A DNA stretch of 64,000 bases from Sulfuricurvum sp. 17-40-25 (GCA_002282015.1 NCIJ01000006.1:27162-91161); one strand, 5' to 3'; shown: positions 45,685 through 55,177, counted from the first letter of the stretch. Numbers and translations: made by a program. Notes: a model not told the origin generated them from the sequence alone.

Positions 45685-45690
45685 TATACT
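45685..45690 (+). promoter_or_regulatory. -10-like box of the small gene at 45718
   Basis: TATACT 27 bp before the ATG after a T-rich tract, followed by an AGGGAG ribosome site. Confidence 0.45.
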
Positions 45691-45717
45691 GCCAAAAAAT
45701 ATTAGGGAGAACTCATT

Positions 45718-45921
45718 ATGTTCAATGTACGTATAGAAAGAGAATGCGGTTGTTTCAAGCGCAGCGGTATGCCAACAATCAAAGCATTTGATAACAAAGA
45801 CGATGCGTTAGTAGAAGCAAACGATTGGGCAGAAGATATGAACGAAACTTTTTGTCGTAAACACAATTTTAGTGTTGTTGAAGAGGGAAATGACCTAATC
45901 ATCAAAATGGGCATGAACTAA
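45718..45921 (+). CDS. Small cysteine-containing protein, unknown function
   Basis: 67 residues beginning MFNVRIERECGCFKRSGM, with Cys10 and Cys12 in a CxC pair and Cys46, no signal peptide and no membrane segment. The AGGGAG ribosome site, its own promoter-like region and the terminator-like hairpin after it support a real gene. I recognise no family. It shares a divergent control region with the DEAD-box helicase, which might link it to cold or RNA stress; that is a guess. Confidence 0.75.
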   Translation: MFNVRIERECGCFKRSGMPTIKAFDNKDDALVEANDWAEDMNETFCRKHNFSVVEEGNDLIIKMGMN

Positions 45922-45928
45922 TTCAAGC

Positions 45929-45946
45929 TTGCCTCTTTTGAGGCAA
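45929..45946 (+). terminator. Hairpin between convergent genes
   Basis: TTGCCTC and GAGGCAA form a 7-bp stem with a TTTT loop, between the small gene at 45718 and the argF stop. The following tract is only weakly T-rich. Confidence 0.5.
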
Positions 45947-45960
45947 AGTTAACTACACTA

Positions 45961-46884
45961 TCACTTACGGTGACGATCCAACCAGACCATAAGTCCTTTT
46001 TGACCATGAAGACGGTTTTCGGCTTCTTGAAAAATCACACTTTGATTCCCCTCTAACACCGATTCACTCACTTCTACTTCACGATATGCTGGTAAACAAT
46101 GTAAGAAAATAGCATATTCATCTGCCAATTTCATCAATGCATCATTCACAATGTACCCATCAAAATCAGCAATACGCTGTGCTTTTTCTTCTTCTTGACC
46201 CATTGAGATCCACGTATCCGTAGTGACGACCGTTGCCCCAGAGACTGCAACTTTTGGATCATTGGTAAACGAGATTTTGGCACCGCTTTGTTTTGCCAAT
46301 TCTAAAGCATCCGCAACAATCAGCGCATCGCATTCATACCCTTTTGGTGTTGCTACACGCAATTCAAATCCAAGCTTTGCTGCTAACATCAACCATGAAT
46401 GGGTCATATTGTTACCATCACCTACATACGCGACAACTGGGTTCTCATGCCGTCCGCATTCAACCATCGTCATATAATCAGCAAGAAGCTGTACAGGATG
46501 GTAACTGTCACTGAGACCATTAATCACCGGAACAGCTGAATAGTGTGCAAATTCTTCGAGTTTTGAGTGCTCATAGGTACGGATCATAACCATATCGCTC
46601 ATCGATGAGATAACGCGTGCGGTATCTTTGACCGGTTCGCCACGCCCTAAATGTATATCACGATTGGAGAGAAATAAAGCATGCCCCCCTAGCTGAAACA
46701 TCCCTGCTTCAAAACTCACACGCGTACGGGTAGAGCTTTTCTCAAAAATCATAGCAAGTGTTTGTCCCGCTAAATAAGGATGCGGCTTTTTTGCCTTTTG
46801 CTCTTGCTTTATTGCTAATGCCAAATCAACGATTTCTAAAATCTCTTCTTTGGTATAGTCTTTTAACGTCAAAAAATGTCTCAC
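45961..46884 (-). CDS. argF: Ornithine carbamoyltransferase
   Basis: Makes citrulline from ornithine and carbamoyl phosphate in arginine synthesis. 307 residues, with carbamoyl-phosphate motif KSSTRTR (49-55), HPVQLLAD and the HCLP ornithine motif near residue 264. The start is a GTG with an AGAGGA site upstream. hemB lies 42 bp upstream on the same strand. Confidence 0.96.
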   Translation of the reverse strand: MRHFLTLKDYTKEEILEIVDLALAIKQEQKAKKPHPYLAGQTLAMIFEKSSTRTRVSFEAGMFQLGGHALFLSNRDIHLGRGEPVKDTARVISSMSDMVMIRTYEHSKLEEFAHYSAVPVINGLSDSYHPVQLLADYMTMVECGRHENPVVAYVGDGNNMTHSWLMLAAKLGFELRVATPKGYECDALIVADALELAKQSGAKISFTNDPKVAVSGATVVTTDTWISMGQEEEKAQRIADFDGYIVNDALMKLADEYAIFLHCLPAYREVEVSESVLEGNQSVIFQEAENRLHGQKGLMVWLDRHRK

Positions 46885-46926
46885 GAAAAATCCTCTTTTT
46901 CAAAAACCAATCATATCATAAAATAA

Positions 46927-47889
46927 TTACAACAATCCTGCCACTTCTTTAGCATGATAGCTGATAATAATATCAGCTCCTGCTCGCTTAAATCCAATCA
47001 TTGTCTCCATCATCACACGATTATAATCGATTAGACCAGCAGCTCCGGCATGTTTAAGCATCGCATATTCCCCGCTAACATTGTATACCGCCAAAGGCAA
47101 ATTAGAGGCTTCACGAATGTCACGGATGATATCCAAATACGCCAAGGCCGGCTTGACCATCAAAATATCCGCTCCTTGCGCTTCATCCTCTAAACTCTCG
47201 CGAATAGCTTCACGACGATTGGCCGGATCCATTTGATAGGTCGATCGATCACCAAAACTTGGCACTGATTCCGCGACATCACGAAATGGCCCATAATAGC
47301 CGCTGGCAAATTTCGTCGAATACGCCATAATCGGAAGATTGACATATCCGCCTGTGTCTAATGCATCACGCAAAGTGGTAATAATACCGTCCATCATTCC
47401 CGATGGAGCGATCATATCTGCACCTGCTCGTGCATGTACCAGCGCTTGCTGAGCCGAAATACTCAACGTCAAATCATTATCAACTGTCTCATGTACATGA
47501 TCAATAATCCCACAATGCCCGTGATCCGTATATTCGCAAAAACATAAATCCGTCACCACAAACATCTTCGGAAATGCACGTTTAACCGCTCGAACTGCGG
47601 TTGCGATGATGCCATGATCACACAAGGCATCCGACCCCACAGAATCTTTCACCGCAGGAATACCAAAAAGAAGGATCGAATGAATCCCAAGCGCTTGCAG
47701 TACTTCGCACTCTTTGAGGATCTCATCCAAACTCATCTGATAAACGCCCGGCATCGAAGCCACTTCCGTTTTAATCCCCTCTCCCGGTTTTACAAAAAGT
47801 GGATAAATAAAGTCATCAGCACGAACGTGTGTTTCACGTACCAGTGATCTAAGATGAGGATTCATGCGTGTGCGGCGTAAACGATCCAT
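46927..47889 (-). CDS. hemB: Porphobilinogen synthase
   Basis: Condenses two 5-aminolevulinate molecules to porphobilinogen in heme synthesis. 320 residues. Schiff-base lysines are in [16 protein letters not shown] and [12 protein letters not shown]; the zinc-type site [16 protein letters not shown] contains the three cysteines of zinc-dependent enzymes. A GGAG site precedes the ATG. It is divergent from ribA. Confidence 0.97.
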   Translation of the reverse strand: MDRLRRTRMNPHLRSLVRETHVRADDFIYPLFVKPGEGIKTEVASMPGVYQMSLDEILKECEVLQALGIHSILLFGIPAVKDSVGSDALCDHGIIATAVRAVKRAFPKMFVVTDLCFCEYTDHGHCGIIDHVHETVDNDLTLSISAQQALVHARAGADMIAPSGMMDGIITTLRDALDTGGYVNLPIMAYSTKFASGYYGPFRDVAESVPSFGDRSTYQMDPANRREAIRESLEDEAQGADILMVKPALAYLDIIRDIREASNLPLAVYNVSGEYAMLKHAGAAGLIDYNRVMMETMIGFKRAGADIIISYHAKEVAGLL

Positions 47890-47968
47890 AATGAGGCTCC
47901 GATAAAAAATTAAAGGAAAGATTGTACCTTCACTACGATTAATAAACCATTTTTTCAGAAACGACCAT

Positions 47969-47974
47969 TATAAT
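47969..47974 (+). promoter_or_regulatory. -10 box 7 bp before the ribA start
   Basis: TATAAT, 7 bp, then the ATG at 47982. The earlier in-frame ATG at 47973 overlaps the box, so if the box is used the real start is 47982 and the mRNA is leaderless. Confidence 0.5.
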
Positions 47975-47981
47975 GACACTC

Positions 47982-48572
47982 ATGAAAACACCGATACATT
48001 TTGAAAAATCCGACATTGCCAATCTACCCACGAAACATGGACACTTCAAAGTTCGTGCGTATAAAGAGGGGAGTCAAGAACATCTCGCCATCTTTACGGA
48101 AAACTTTGAAAAGAAGGAAGTTCCGCTGGTGCGTATCCATTCTCAATGCCTTACCGGGGATACCTTTGGAAGTATCAAATGCGATTGCAACAATCAACTG
48201 CACAAAGCGCTCGAGCTCATAGCCAAAGAGGGTGGATTGATCATCTATCACGCGCAAGAGGGGCGAAATATCGGTCTGCTCAATAAGCTCAATGCCTATG
48301 CACTCCAAGATCAAGGGCGTAATACAATTGAAGCCAATATTGAGCTAGGGTTTCAGCCCGATCAACGAACCTATGACGTTGTGAATGAAATTTTTAAAGA
48401 CTTTGGGCTGACAAAAATTCGGCTGCTTACCAACAACCCTGCCAAAGTACTGGTAGTTGAGGGCTTAAATGTTGAAATAGTCGAACGAATCCCTATTATT
48501 ATCGATTCCAACCCTTACAATGAAGGATATTTAAAAACTAAAAAAGATCATATGGGGCACTACCTTGACTAA
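47982..48572 (+). CDS. ribA: GTP cyclohydrolase II
   Basis: First committed step of riboflavin synthesis. A stand-alone enzyme of about 196 residues. The zinc/active-site motif is [20 protein letters not shown], with the three zinc cysteines, and the [15 protein letters not shown] block follows. An ATG nine bases upstream is in frame but overlaps the -10 box; no ribosome site is seen for either. It overlaps rsmG by 8 bp. Confidence 0.95.
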   Translation: MKTPIHFEKSDIANLPTKHGHFKVRAYKEGSQEHLAIFTENFEKKEVPLVRIHSQCLTGDTFGSIKCDCNNQLHKALELIAKEGGLIIYHAQEGRNIGLLNKLNAYALQDQGRNTIEANIELGFQPDQRTYDVVNEIFKDFGLTKIRLLTNNPAKVLVVEGLNVEIVERIPIIIDSNPYNEGYLKTKKDHMGHYLD

Positions 48573-49143
48573 TTTACATCGCTTGATGAAAGAGCAAAAC
48601 ATACCCGTTGGTCCTCAATTTTACGACTATGCTCAACACTACAAAGAACTATTGGAAAAATGGAATAAAGTCCACAATCTCACCGGGGCTAAGACACCCG
48701 CGCAAATTGATAGCTTTATCGTTGATGCCATCGCCCCTATCACCTTTTTACCTCCTGTAAAAACAGCTATGGATATCGGAACGGGCGCAGGTTTTCCAGG
48801 AATGATACTGGCTATGGGGATGCCAAATACACATTTCACCCTCGTGGAGCCTTTGGCAAAACGTGCCAGTTTTTTGCAGTTTGTCAAAGCTGATCTGGGT
48901 CTTGAAAATGTGGAGGTAAAAGCCCTTCGTGTCCAACAATTACCAGCACAGCCTTATGATCTAATAACTTCTCGTGCCGTTACCGATACCACCATGCTTT
49001 TGCAACTCTCTGAACCTTTTCGCCAAAAGGGAAGTCTTTTACTTTTCTACAAAGGTGAAAAAGTGTACGATGAAGTAAGTGAACTCTCTAACTATAAAAT
49101 CATTGAAATGGTCAACCGCCATTATCTTCTTATCGAGTCATAA
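48565..49143 (+). CDS. rsmG: 16S rRNA (guanine-N7) methyltransferase RsmG
   Basis: Methylates G527 of 16S rRNA with SAM. 192 residues; the SAM-binding motif is [15 protein letters not shown] (about residues 69-83), with VHNLTG upstream and SRAV (ITSRAVTDT) downstream as in the family. It begins at a TTG that overlaps the end of ribA, with GGGG 7 bp upstream; an ATG seven codons in (48586) is the alternative. A 70-residue membrane protein gene follows after 2 bp. Confidence 0.93.
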   Translation: MTNLHRLMKEQNIPVGPQFYDYAQHYKELLEKWNKVHNLTGAKTPAQIDSFIVDAIAPITFLPPVKTAMDIGTGAGFPGMILAMGMPNTHFTLVEPLAKRASFLQFVKADLGLENVEVKALRVQQLPAQPYDLITSRAVTDTTMLLQLSEPFRQKGSLLLFYKGEKVYDEVSELSNYKIIEMVNRHYLLIES

Positions 49144-49145
49144 TT

Positions 49146-49358
49146 ATGCTATTTAAACTATTACTTTTAGGTGGTTTAGTCACTGTTGTCTATTACACTT
49201 TCTTTAATAAAAAGAGTCTCCCTAACCCTTCAAAAGACAATAAGAAGCCTCAAGAGGCGATGATTGCATGCGCAAAATGCGGTACTTATGCAGACATCAA
49301 AGAGACGTTTATCCGAGATGGATACTACTATTGTTCACGCGAATGTATGGAGGCATAA
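49146..49358 (+). CDS. PP0621-like small membrane zinc-site protein
   Basis: 70 residues: one N-terminal membrane helix (about 3-19), a polar linker and a C-terminal treble-clef-like region with CAKC and CSREC, probably binding zinc. The layout matches the PP0621 family of unknown function. It is packed between rsmG and the next unknown gene (1 bp gap), so it belongs to the ribA-rsmG operon. Confidence 0.78.
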   Translation: MLFKLLLLGGLVTVVYYTFFNKKSLPNPSKDNKKPQEAMIACAKCGTYADIKETFIRDGYYYCSRECMEA

Positions 49359-49359
49359 C

Positions 49360-49752
49360 ATGATACTTTTCGGACATCCCCTAATCACTTCAGAGCGTTT
49401 TTATCATATAGAATCCGTTGAAGCCATTACTAAAACCCCTTCAAATTCGATTATTGCTCTCTTTTTTGCGCCGCAAAACCTTGATCTCATTACCTATCTC
49501 AGAGCCAATAAAATACGTTTTGCCTTGTACGTGGCCTCAATCACCGAAGCGGTATTGGCCGAAAACATGAATGCTAATTACTTATTGGTACAGCCAAAAG
49601 TGGGGCAAGAAATTCAAAAAGTAGCCGAGCATTATATGTTTGATGCCAAGGTATTAGGATATATCGATCAGGAAGATCAGCTCGAAAAGCTGATAGAAAT
49701 GCGACTAGACGGTGCTATTTTTATTGAAGCGATTGTCAAAATTACTTCTTAA
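49360..49752 (+). CDS. Conserved-looking hypothetical protein
   Basis: 130 residues, no signal peptide or membrane segment. It appears alpha/beta, with a hydrophobic core IIALFFAPQNLDLITYLRANKIRFALYV (cited in part) and DQEDQLEKLIEMRLDGAIF at the end, resembling a small Rossmann-like or CoA-binding-like fold, but I recognise no family. The frame is open 96 bp upstream inside the previous gene; the ATG at 49360 follows that gene's stop by one base and has a GGAGG site, so it is the start. It overlaps the alr end by 4 bp. Confidence 0.7.
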   Translation: MILFGHPLITSERFYHIESVEAITKTPSNSIIALFFAPQNLDLITYLRANKIRFALYVASITEAVLAENMNANYLLVQPKVGQEIQKVAEHYMFDAKVLGYIDQEDQLEKLIEMRLDGAIFIEAIVKITS

Positions 49753-50753
49753 TCACACCACTCTCGTTTTAAATTCTTATCCAAACACGCTAGGATTTCA
49801 TATCCTATCGTACCTACCGCTTTTGCGTACTCATTGGCATTATCAAAAATCAAAAGCTCATCCGTATCCGTAGAAAATGCGGCACTGTCCATTGAAATAC
49901 GACCACGTAACGCAATGCCATCAGGGGTCACATATCGGTTGGATGCCAAGCGATCTAAGCCATTGGCATAACCCAAATCATAAGTCGATACAACCTCATC
50001 ACATTGCGCTTCATAAATTCCGTTATACCCTACTCTCTGCCCGGCTTTGAGCGTACGTGTAGCGATTTTATTTCCCGTTAAAGATAATACTGGCTTTAAT
50101 GCAGGCTGCAAGAGAGTGGTATCCATATACAATGCAATGCCCATACGTACCATGTTATCCGTACATTGCGATGAACGAAATGTCCCCGCAGAGTTCGAAA
50201 TATGAAACCGTATCTTCCAGCCATATTTACCCGCTAACTTCGTTGCCTTTTCTTTTAGTGCATCAAATATTTCTCTCTGCCAAAACCACTCTGAACTCAA
50301 AGTGTCCGCGCTTTTAAAATGGCTCATAACCCCTACACACTCTAGCCCTTGCGCCGCTATTTTCTCAAATGCTTTGGCTAAATCATCAGGTGCAATCCCA
50401 TTACGATGCATACCCGTATCAATTTTTAGCTCAACACGCGTCCCATTCGGAAATTTTTCAATGGATTCCAGTGCGTTGATCGCATAACTGAAAACAGGAT
50501 TTGGTGCCGTCGGAAAATCTGCCAAGATCAGAATATTCTCAAAAAACTCTGCAATTTCAAGCGCTTCGGACTCCAGTCGAACTACCGCTTGTTTGATACC
50601 GTATTGTTGTACTTCATGTGCAATCATCTTAGCACCATGACCATAGGCATTGTCTTTTAACACCACAGCAATTTTATCTATTGCACCAACTTGCTGTGCG
50701 ATAATATCAAGATTAGAATGAAGAGCCTTACGGCTTAATTTAATCGTTCCCAT
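49749..50753 (-). CDS. alr: Alanine racemase
   Basis: PLP enzyme making D-alanine for peptidoglycan. The PLP lysine motif VVLKDNAYGHG is near the N terminus (Lys33 from this start), and the fold-type III barrel is followed by a beta domain with GYNGIYEAQCDEVVSTYDLGYANGLDR (cited in part). The frame is open to a GTG at 50777, but the ATG at 50753 fits the family start and lies 6 bp after a TATAAT, which suggests a leaderless mRNA. About 334 residues, slightly short. Divergent from aguA. Confidence 0.92.
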   Translation of the reverse strand: MGTIKLSRKALHSNLDIIAQQVGAIDKIAVVLKDNAYGHGAKMIAHEVQQYGIKQAVVRLESEALEIAEFFENILILADFPTAPNPVFSYAINALESIEKFPNGTRVELKIDTGMHRNGIAPDDLAKAFEKIAAQGLECVGVMSHFKSADTLSSEWFWQREIFDALKEKATKLAGKYGWKIRFHISNSAGTFRSSQCTDNMVRMGIALYMDTTLLQPALKPVLSLTGNKIATRTLKAGQRVGYNGIYEAQCDEVVSTYDLGYANGLDRLASNRYVTPDGIALRGRISMDSAAFSTDTDELLIFDNANEYAKAVGTIGYEILACLDKNLKREWCD

Positions 50754-50759
50754 GCCAAT

Positions 50760-50765
50760 ATTATA
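50760..50765 (-). promoter_or_regulatory. -10 box 6 bp before the alr start
   Basis: TATAAT on the minus strand, 6 bp, then ATG at 50753. If used, the alr transcript would start at the initiation codon. Confidence 0.45.
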
Positions 50766-50780
50766 TGCTAAGGTCACTTA

Positions 50781-51794
50781 ATGCGCTACTTTCCTGCCGA
50801 ATTCGAACCCCAAAGTTTTGTACAACTTATTTTCCCACATCCACAAAGCGACTGGGCACCCTACCTCGAAGAAGCTCGTGGTGTATTTGTCAATATTGCC
50901 AATGCAGTTGCCCAATATCAGCCCTGCTTGATCATCTGTGATGATGTCGATGTTGTCAAAAGCTATTTTACCGATCACACCGATCTCATCTTTGTACCCT
51001 ATCAAACCGATGACACCTGGGCACGTGATTGCAGTGCACTAAGTGTCATTGATGAAGACGAGGATGAAGCGCTGCTGCTTGACTTCACGTTCACAGGTTG
51101 GGGTGGAAAATTTGATGCCTCACGTGATGATGCGATGAGTTCTGCGATTTCCAAAGCGTATGGCGCCCCAATGCAAAAAATCGATCTTATTTTGGAAGGC
51201 GGCGGTGTTGAGTCAAATGGAAACGGATCACTGCTCACGACAGCAGAGTGTTTACTAAATCTAAATCGTAATCCCCACATGAATAAAGCTAAAACCGAAA
51301 CGATGCTCAAAAAAGAATTTGGCGTAGAACAGATTTTATGGCTCAATCATGGTTATCTAGCGGGTGATGATACCGACAGTCATATTGACACTCTCGCTCG
51401 TTTTATTGATATTGATACGATTATGTATGTGAAATGTGATGATAAAGAGGATGAACACTACGAAGCGCTCAAAAAGATGGAAGAGGAACTCAAGGCACTT
51501 CGCGATATCGAAGGAGAGCCCTTTGAACTCATACCATTACCAATGTGCTCTCCTGTATTTTACGATGAAGAACGTCTTCCTGCCACCTATGCTAACTTTT
51601 TGATCATCAATGATGCCGTCTTACTGCCTGTCTATAACGATATCCACGATGCTCAAGCCATCGCTATTTGTGAAAAAGCATTTCACGGGCGCGACATCAT
51701 CCCCATCGATTGTTCCGTTCTTATCCGTCAACACGGTTCACTGCACTGTGTTACGATGCAGTTCCCAGAAGAAGTATCTTTGAGAATTGACTAA
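50781..51794 (+). CDS. aguA: Agmatine deiminase family protein
   Basis: A 337-residue member of the peptidyl-arginine-deiminase fold. Evidence is the TWARDCSALSVID motif, LEGGGVESNGNGSLLTT, HGYLAGDDTDSHIDTLARF and the catalytic cysteine in HGSLHCVTMQ near the end. Agmatine deiminase gives N-carbamoylputrescine for polyamine synthesis; this family contains a few other guanidino hydrolases, so the substrate is inferred. It is divergent from alr with starts only about 30 bp apart. Confidence 0.88.
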   Translation: MRYFPAEFEPQSFVQLIFPHPQSDWAPYLEEARGVFVNIANAVAQYQPCLIICDDVDVVKSYFTDHTDLIFVPYQTDDTWARDCSALSVIDEDEDEALLLDFTFTGWGGKFDASRDDAMSSAISKAYGAPMQKIDLILEGGGVESNGNGSLLTTAECLLNLNRNPHMNKAKTETMLKKEFGVEQILWLNHGYLAGDDTDSHIDTLARFIDIDTIMYVKCDDKEDEHYEALKKMEEELKALRDIEGEPFELIPLPMCSPVFYDEERLPATYANFLIINDAVLLPVYNDIHDAQAIAICEKAFHGRDIIPIDCSVLIRQHGSLHCVTMQFPEEVSLRID

Positions 51795-51835
51795 TATCGA
51801 GCACTTCTTAACACAAATGTAACACTACTTTTGTA

Positions 51836-51864
51836 GTATTCCTTCATATTTTTCGAAGGAATAC
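51836..51864 (+). promoter_or_regulatory. Hairpin covering the ribosome site of the TonB-dependent receptor
   Basis: GTATTCCTTC (51836-51845), a 9-nt loop, and GAAGGAATAC (51855-51864) form a perfect 10-bp stem. The right arm contains the Shine-Dalgarno AAGGA, 9 bp before the ATG at 51869. It could be a translational switch or, as DNA, an operator dyad. Confidence 0.65.
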
Positions 51865-51868
51865 CCAT

Positions 51869-53863
51869 ATGAATAAATTCTCTCTCCTCTCATTGGCCGC
51901 TGTTGCAGCTCTCGCCTCTGAGCCTGTAGCCATTCAAAAGATCACCGTAGAAGCCTCAAGTAAAAAAGCAGACAGTAAAAATGTTGAAGCTGATGAGATG
52001 GTCAAGTTTTCTCGTCAAAGCGATTTGGCAGAAATGCTCTCTCAAACTCTCCCTGAGATTACTCATGTCCGTAACAGTGCTATTGGTAACGATATCATTT
52101 TACGCGGTTTTCGTAAAGACAATCTAGTCATAACCATCGATAATGCAAAAGTTTGCGGCGCATGTCCTAATACAATGGATCCACCGTCTATGCATATCTC
52201 TTCGGCTCAAATCGCTTCGGTGGAAGTACAAGAAGGGCCGTTTGACGTTACCCAATTTGGAAGCCTCGGCGGTAAGATCAACGTCGTCACCAAAGATCCC
52301 CAAAAAGGGATACACGGTGAAGTTTCTACAACATTAGGAAGTTTTGACTATCGTAAACTTTCCACCACTCTGGAAGGTGGGAATGATAAAGTTCAAGCAC
52401 TTGTCGGCTTTAGCCGTGAGACCTCTGGTCAATACAAAGATGGGAATGGCAACACGTTAGTGGAACAAACTAATTTACTGACTACCAATGCAATGCAGAA
52501 GTACAAAACAAGCTCTCAAGATGCAAATGCCTATGAACGTAATAATTATTGGACAAAAATCGTAGGAAATATCAGCAATAATCAAAAGCTTACTATGAGC
52601 TACTTCGGTGACCGTGCTGATGATATTCTCTATCCACGTTATCGAATGGACGCGCAAGTAGATGATACGGATATGTTCAATTTGAAATATCAGCTTAGTA
52701 ATCTCTCAGATTTTTCTGATGAACTTAAAGTTGAAGCCTATCATTCAAAAGTCACCCACGTTATGGGTACCGATTTTAGAGCAGGTGCCACTAATGTTAA
52801 CAACACAATGGTTGCCCCTGTTGATGCAACTATACAAGGGGCTTCAGTTGAAAATAGCTTAACCATTGCTGACACAAAAGTTTCTATTGGACTCGATGGA
52901 AGTGTACGTAATTGGAATGGTACAAGTGGACCAAAAATCAATCCTACCACAAAAATCTTACTCCCAGATGTCGATACCAAAAATATCGCACTCTATGCCA
53001 AAGCACTTAAAAAAGTGGGGAACTATGATTTAAGTGGAGGAATTCGTTATGATGACACATCCATAAATGTTAATCAAATACTTATACCTACAGCCATAGA
53101 TAAAGATTATAATAATCTCAGTGCTAACCTACTCGCAAAATACAATTACACACTTAATACAAATGTTTTTATCGGTATTGGGCAGTCTGTTCGTGTCCCT
53201 GATGCCAAAGAACTTTATTGGCCAACAGCTGCAGGAGCACATGATAATTTAAATGAAACAAAAAATCGTGAAATCGATATGGGTGCTGAACATACTTTCG
53301 GAAATGTCCGCATAAAAGGGACAGCTTTTTACAGTGATCTAAAAGATTATATTTATGCCTATAAGTCAGGTGCTAATACTACTTGGAAAAATATCGATGC
53401 TACCATCGTAGGTTTTGATCTTCAAAGTGATATTGCTCTTAACAATGAATGGCGTATCGATGCTGGTATAGCGTATCAAAAAGGGACTAAAAAAGATCCT
53501 TCACAGCTTGGTCAAACCGATAAAGATCTAGCTGAAATTCCTCCTATGAAAGGACGTGCTGCATTAGTATTTGATAACAATGTCCACTATGCCATGGCAG
53601 AGTTGATTGGAGCAACCAGTCAAACATTTGATGCAGATAATGGTGAAAAAGATATTGGCGGTTACAGTATTCTTAACCTAAAGTACGGAGCAGAGCTTGG
53701 CCATGGTTTCTCACTCATGACCGGTATTAATAACTTCTTCAATCGTACCTACGCTGTTAGTAACAGCTATGTAGGAAATGAGTTTCTTGCTGATGGAGGA
53801 ATCCCCCTTGTCCTCAATGAACCAGGACGTAACTTCTACGCAACTTTAAGCTACAAATTCTAA
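51869..53863 (+). CDS. TonB-dependent receptor with OprC-like copper motifs
   Basis: A 664-residue outer-membrane receptor: signal peptide (1-17), plug domain (about 45-140, with ILRGFR and GSLGGKINVVTK) and a 22-strand barrel ending in the aromatic signature FYATLSYKF. Within the plug VCGACPNTMDPP carries CxxxM (Cys99, Met103), and THVMG in the barrel has HxM (His297, Met299); these are the copper ligands described for OprC of Pseudomonas, and CPNTMDPP resembles that family's conserved motif. Uptake of copper is inferred. The start is preceded by an unusual hairpin. Confidence 0.85.
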   Translation: MNKFSLLSLAAVAALASEPVAIQKITVEASSKKADSKNVEADEMVKFSRQSDLAEMLSQTLPEITHVRNSAIGNDIILRGFRKDNLVITIDNAKVCGACPNTMDPPSMHISSAQIASVEVQEGPFDVTQFGSLGGKINVVTKDPQKGIHGEVSTTLGSFDYRKLSTTLEGGNDKVQALVGFSRETSGQYKDGNGNTLVEQTNLLTTNAMQKYKTSSQDANAYERNNYWTKIVGNISNNQKLTMSYFGDRADDILYPRYRMDAQVDDTDMFNLKYQLSNLSDFSDELKVEAYHSKVTHVMGTDFRAGATNVNNTMVAPVDATIQGASVENSLTIADTKVSIGLDGSVRNWNGTSGPKINPTTKILLPDVDTKNIALYAKALKKVGNYDLSGGIRYDDTSINVNQILIPTAIDKDYNNLSANLLAKYNYTLNTNVFIGIGQSVRVPDAKELYWPTAAGAHDNLNETKNREIDMGAEHTFGNVRIKGTAFYSDLKDYIYAYKSGANTTWKNIDATIVGFDLQSDIALNNEWRIDAGIAYQKGTKKDPSQLGQTDKDLAEIPPMKGRAALVFDNNVHYAMAELIGATSQTFDADNGEKDIGGYSILNLKYGAELGHGFSLMTGINNFFNRTYAVSNSYVGNEFLADGGIPLVLNEPGRNFYATLSYKF

Positions 53864-53867
53864 TCCC

Positions 53868-53883
53868 TTTCCCCTCGGGGAAA
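53868..53883 (+). terminator. Hairpin between convergent receptor and M23 genes
   Basis: TTTCCC, CTCG loop, GGGAAA: a perfect stem right after the receptor stop, ahead of the opposite-strand peptidase end. It can serve both strands. Confidence 0.6.
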
Positions 53884-53893
53884 TCTAACTCTC

Positions 53894-55087
53894 TTAAAAC
53901 GTTTTCACTTTAAAGGTATCTTTATCCACATAATAAGTATTTTGAAAATCAATCGATTTACGTTTTACGGGTTTTGTTCCCATTGTTTTTTTAAATATTT
54001 TATCAAGCTTAGTACGGATAGCTACAAATCTACGATATTCTTTACCCGTGAATCCTTCTGTCTTTTTCTTCATAACACTCATAGGATTGATCGGAGTACT
54101 GCCATCATACATCCCAAAATGCAAATGAGGACCAGAAGAAAGTCCAGTAGAGCCTACATAACCGATCAGTTCACCTTGCTTGACTTTGGAGCCATTATGG
54201 ATTCCTTTTTTAAACCCTTTTTGATGCGCATAAAGACTCGTTAACCCGTTTGAATGGCGTATCTTAATCGTTTTTCCATATCCATTTGAGTAGCCGGCAA
54301 AACAGACTCGTCCATCACCCGTTGAGAGAATTTGTGTCCCTGGACGAGCACCAAAATCAACGCCGACATGGGCACGATATCGGTGCAGCACCGGATGATA
54401 CCGTCGCTTGGTAAACCCTGATGTCATACGTGCATTACGAATCGGTAATTTAAAAAGGAACTTCTCATATTGTGCCCCTTTTGCATCATAATAACGTCCA
54501 TCCGTGTGTTTGTATACCGAGTAACGTTTTCCCCCAACTTCTATCATAGCCCCAGATACTTCTGGCATCAAAAAGTATTTACCAAGACGGTATTGCTGAT
54601 TATAGACGATAACAATAGGGTTCCCCGGCTTAATATCCTTTTTAAAATTCACACGTCCTTTGAACATCTTGACAAAGGTTGCCGCCAAGTTCTTAGAGCC
54701 AGTTGCTTTTAAAATGTCATCATAAGGAGCTGTTTTGACCTCTGTATACAGTACTTCATGATACATCTCCGCTACGATGGGGATAACACGCATGATGTAC
54801 TTTTTTTTCTTTGAGAGGTAAATTTGCAATTGAAGCTCATCATTGACGGGAATAAGTATTTGTTCAATGATGTTTTTACGACTGACCAGCATTTGGCATG
54901 TCGCACTAAAAGGAATATCTTCCGTCAGTTTTTGGTCTTCTTTATCCAAACGGTAATACAAAGCAAGAGGAAGCTTTTTATGCTCCAAAAAAGTTAAAAA
55001 ACTTTCCCCATTATTCCATTTAAAGGTCTTTACAGTAGAACCGAATAAAAACAGGGGCAACAATAACAACCATAAATATCGACCCAT
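53894..55087 (-). CDS. M23-family peptidase, probable cell-wall endopeptidase
   Basis: About 397 residues with a signal/anchor sequence (MGRYLWLLLLPLFLFGS). The M23 zinc site is in the C-terminal half: HVGVDFGARPGTQI (His and Asp), SLYAHQKGF and HLHFGMYDG. The upstream half looks like the substrate-occluding domains of Campylobacterota shape endopeptidases such as Pgp3/Csd1-type. The frame is open 57 bp upstream, but only the ATG at 55087 gives a signal peptide and has AGGA in place. It probably trims peptidoglycan cross-links. Confidence 0.85.
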   Translation of the reverse strand: MGRYLWLLLLPLFLFGSTVKTFKWNNGESFLTFLEHKKLPLALYYRLDKEDQKLTEDIPFSATCQMLVSRKNIIEQILIPVNDELQLQIYLSKKKKYIMRVIPIVAEMYHEVLYTEVKTAPYDDILKATGSKNLAATFVKMFKGRVNFKKDIKPGNPIVIVYNQQYRLGKYFLMPEVSGAMIEVGGKRYSVYKHTDGRYYDAKGAQYEKFLFKLPIRNARMTSGFTKRRYHPVLHRYRAHVGVDFGARPGTQILSTGDGRVCFAGYSNGYGKTIKIRHSNGLTSLYAHQKGFKKGIHNGSKVKQGELIGYVGSTGLSSGPHLHFGMYDGSTPINPMSVMKKKTEGFTGKEYRRFVAIRTKLDKIFKKTMGTKPVKRKSIDFQNTYYVDKDTFKVKTF

Positions 55088-55177
55088 CTTTATCCTTAAT
55101 CCACTCCCGTGTTGTAATCCAACACGTATATCGACGCAAATCATAGCAAAAATTCTGTTTACAAAGACTCACTTGGC

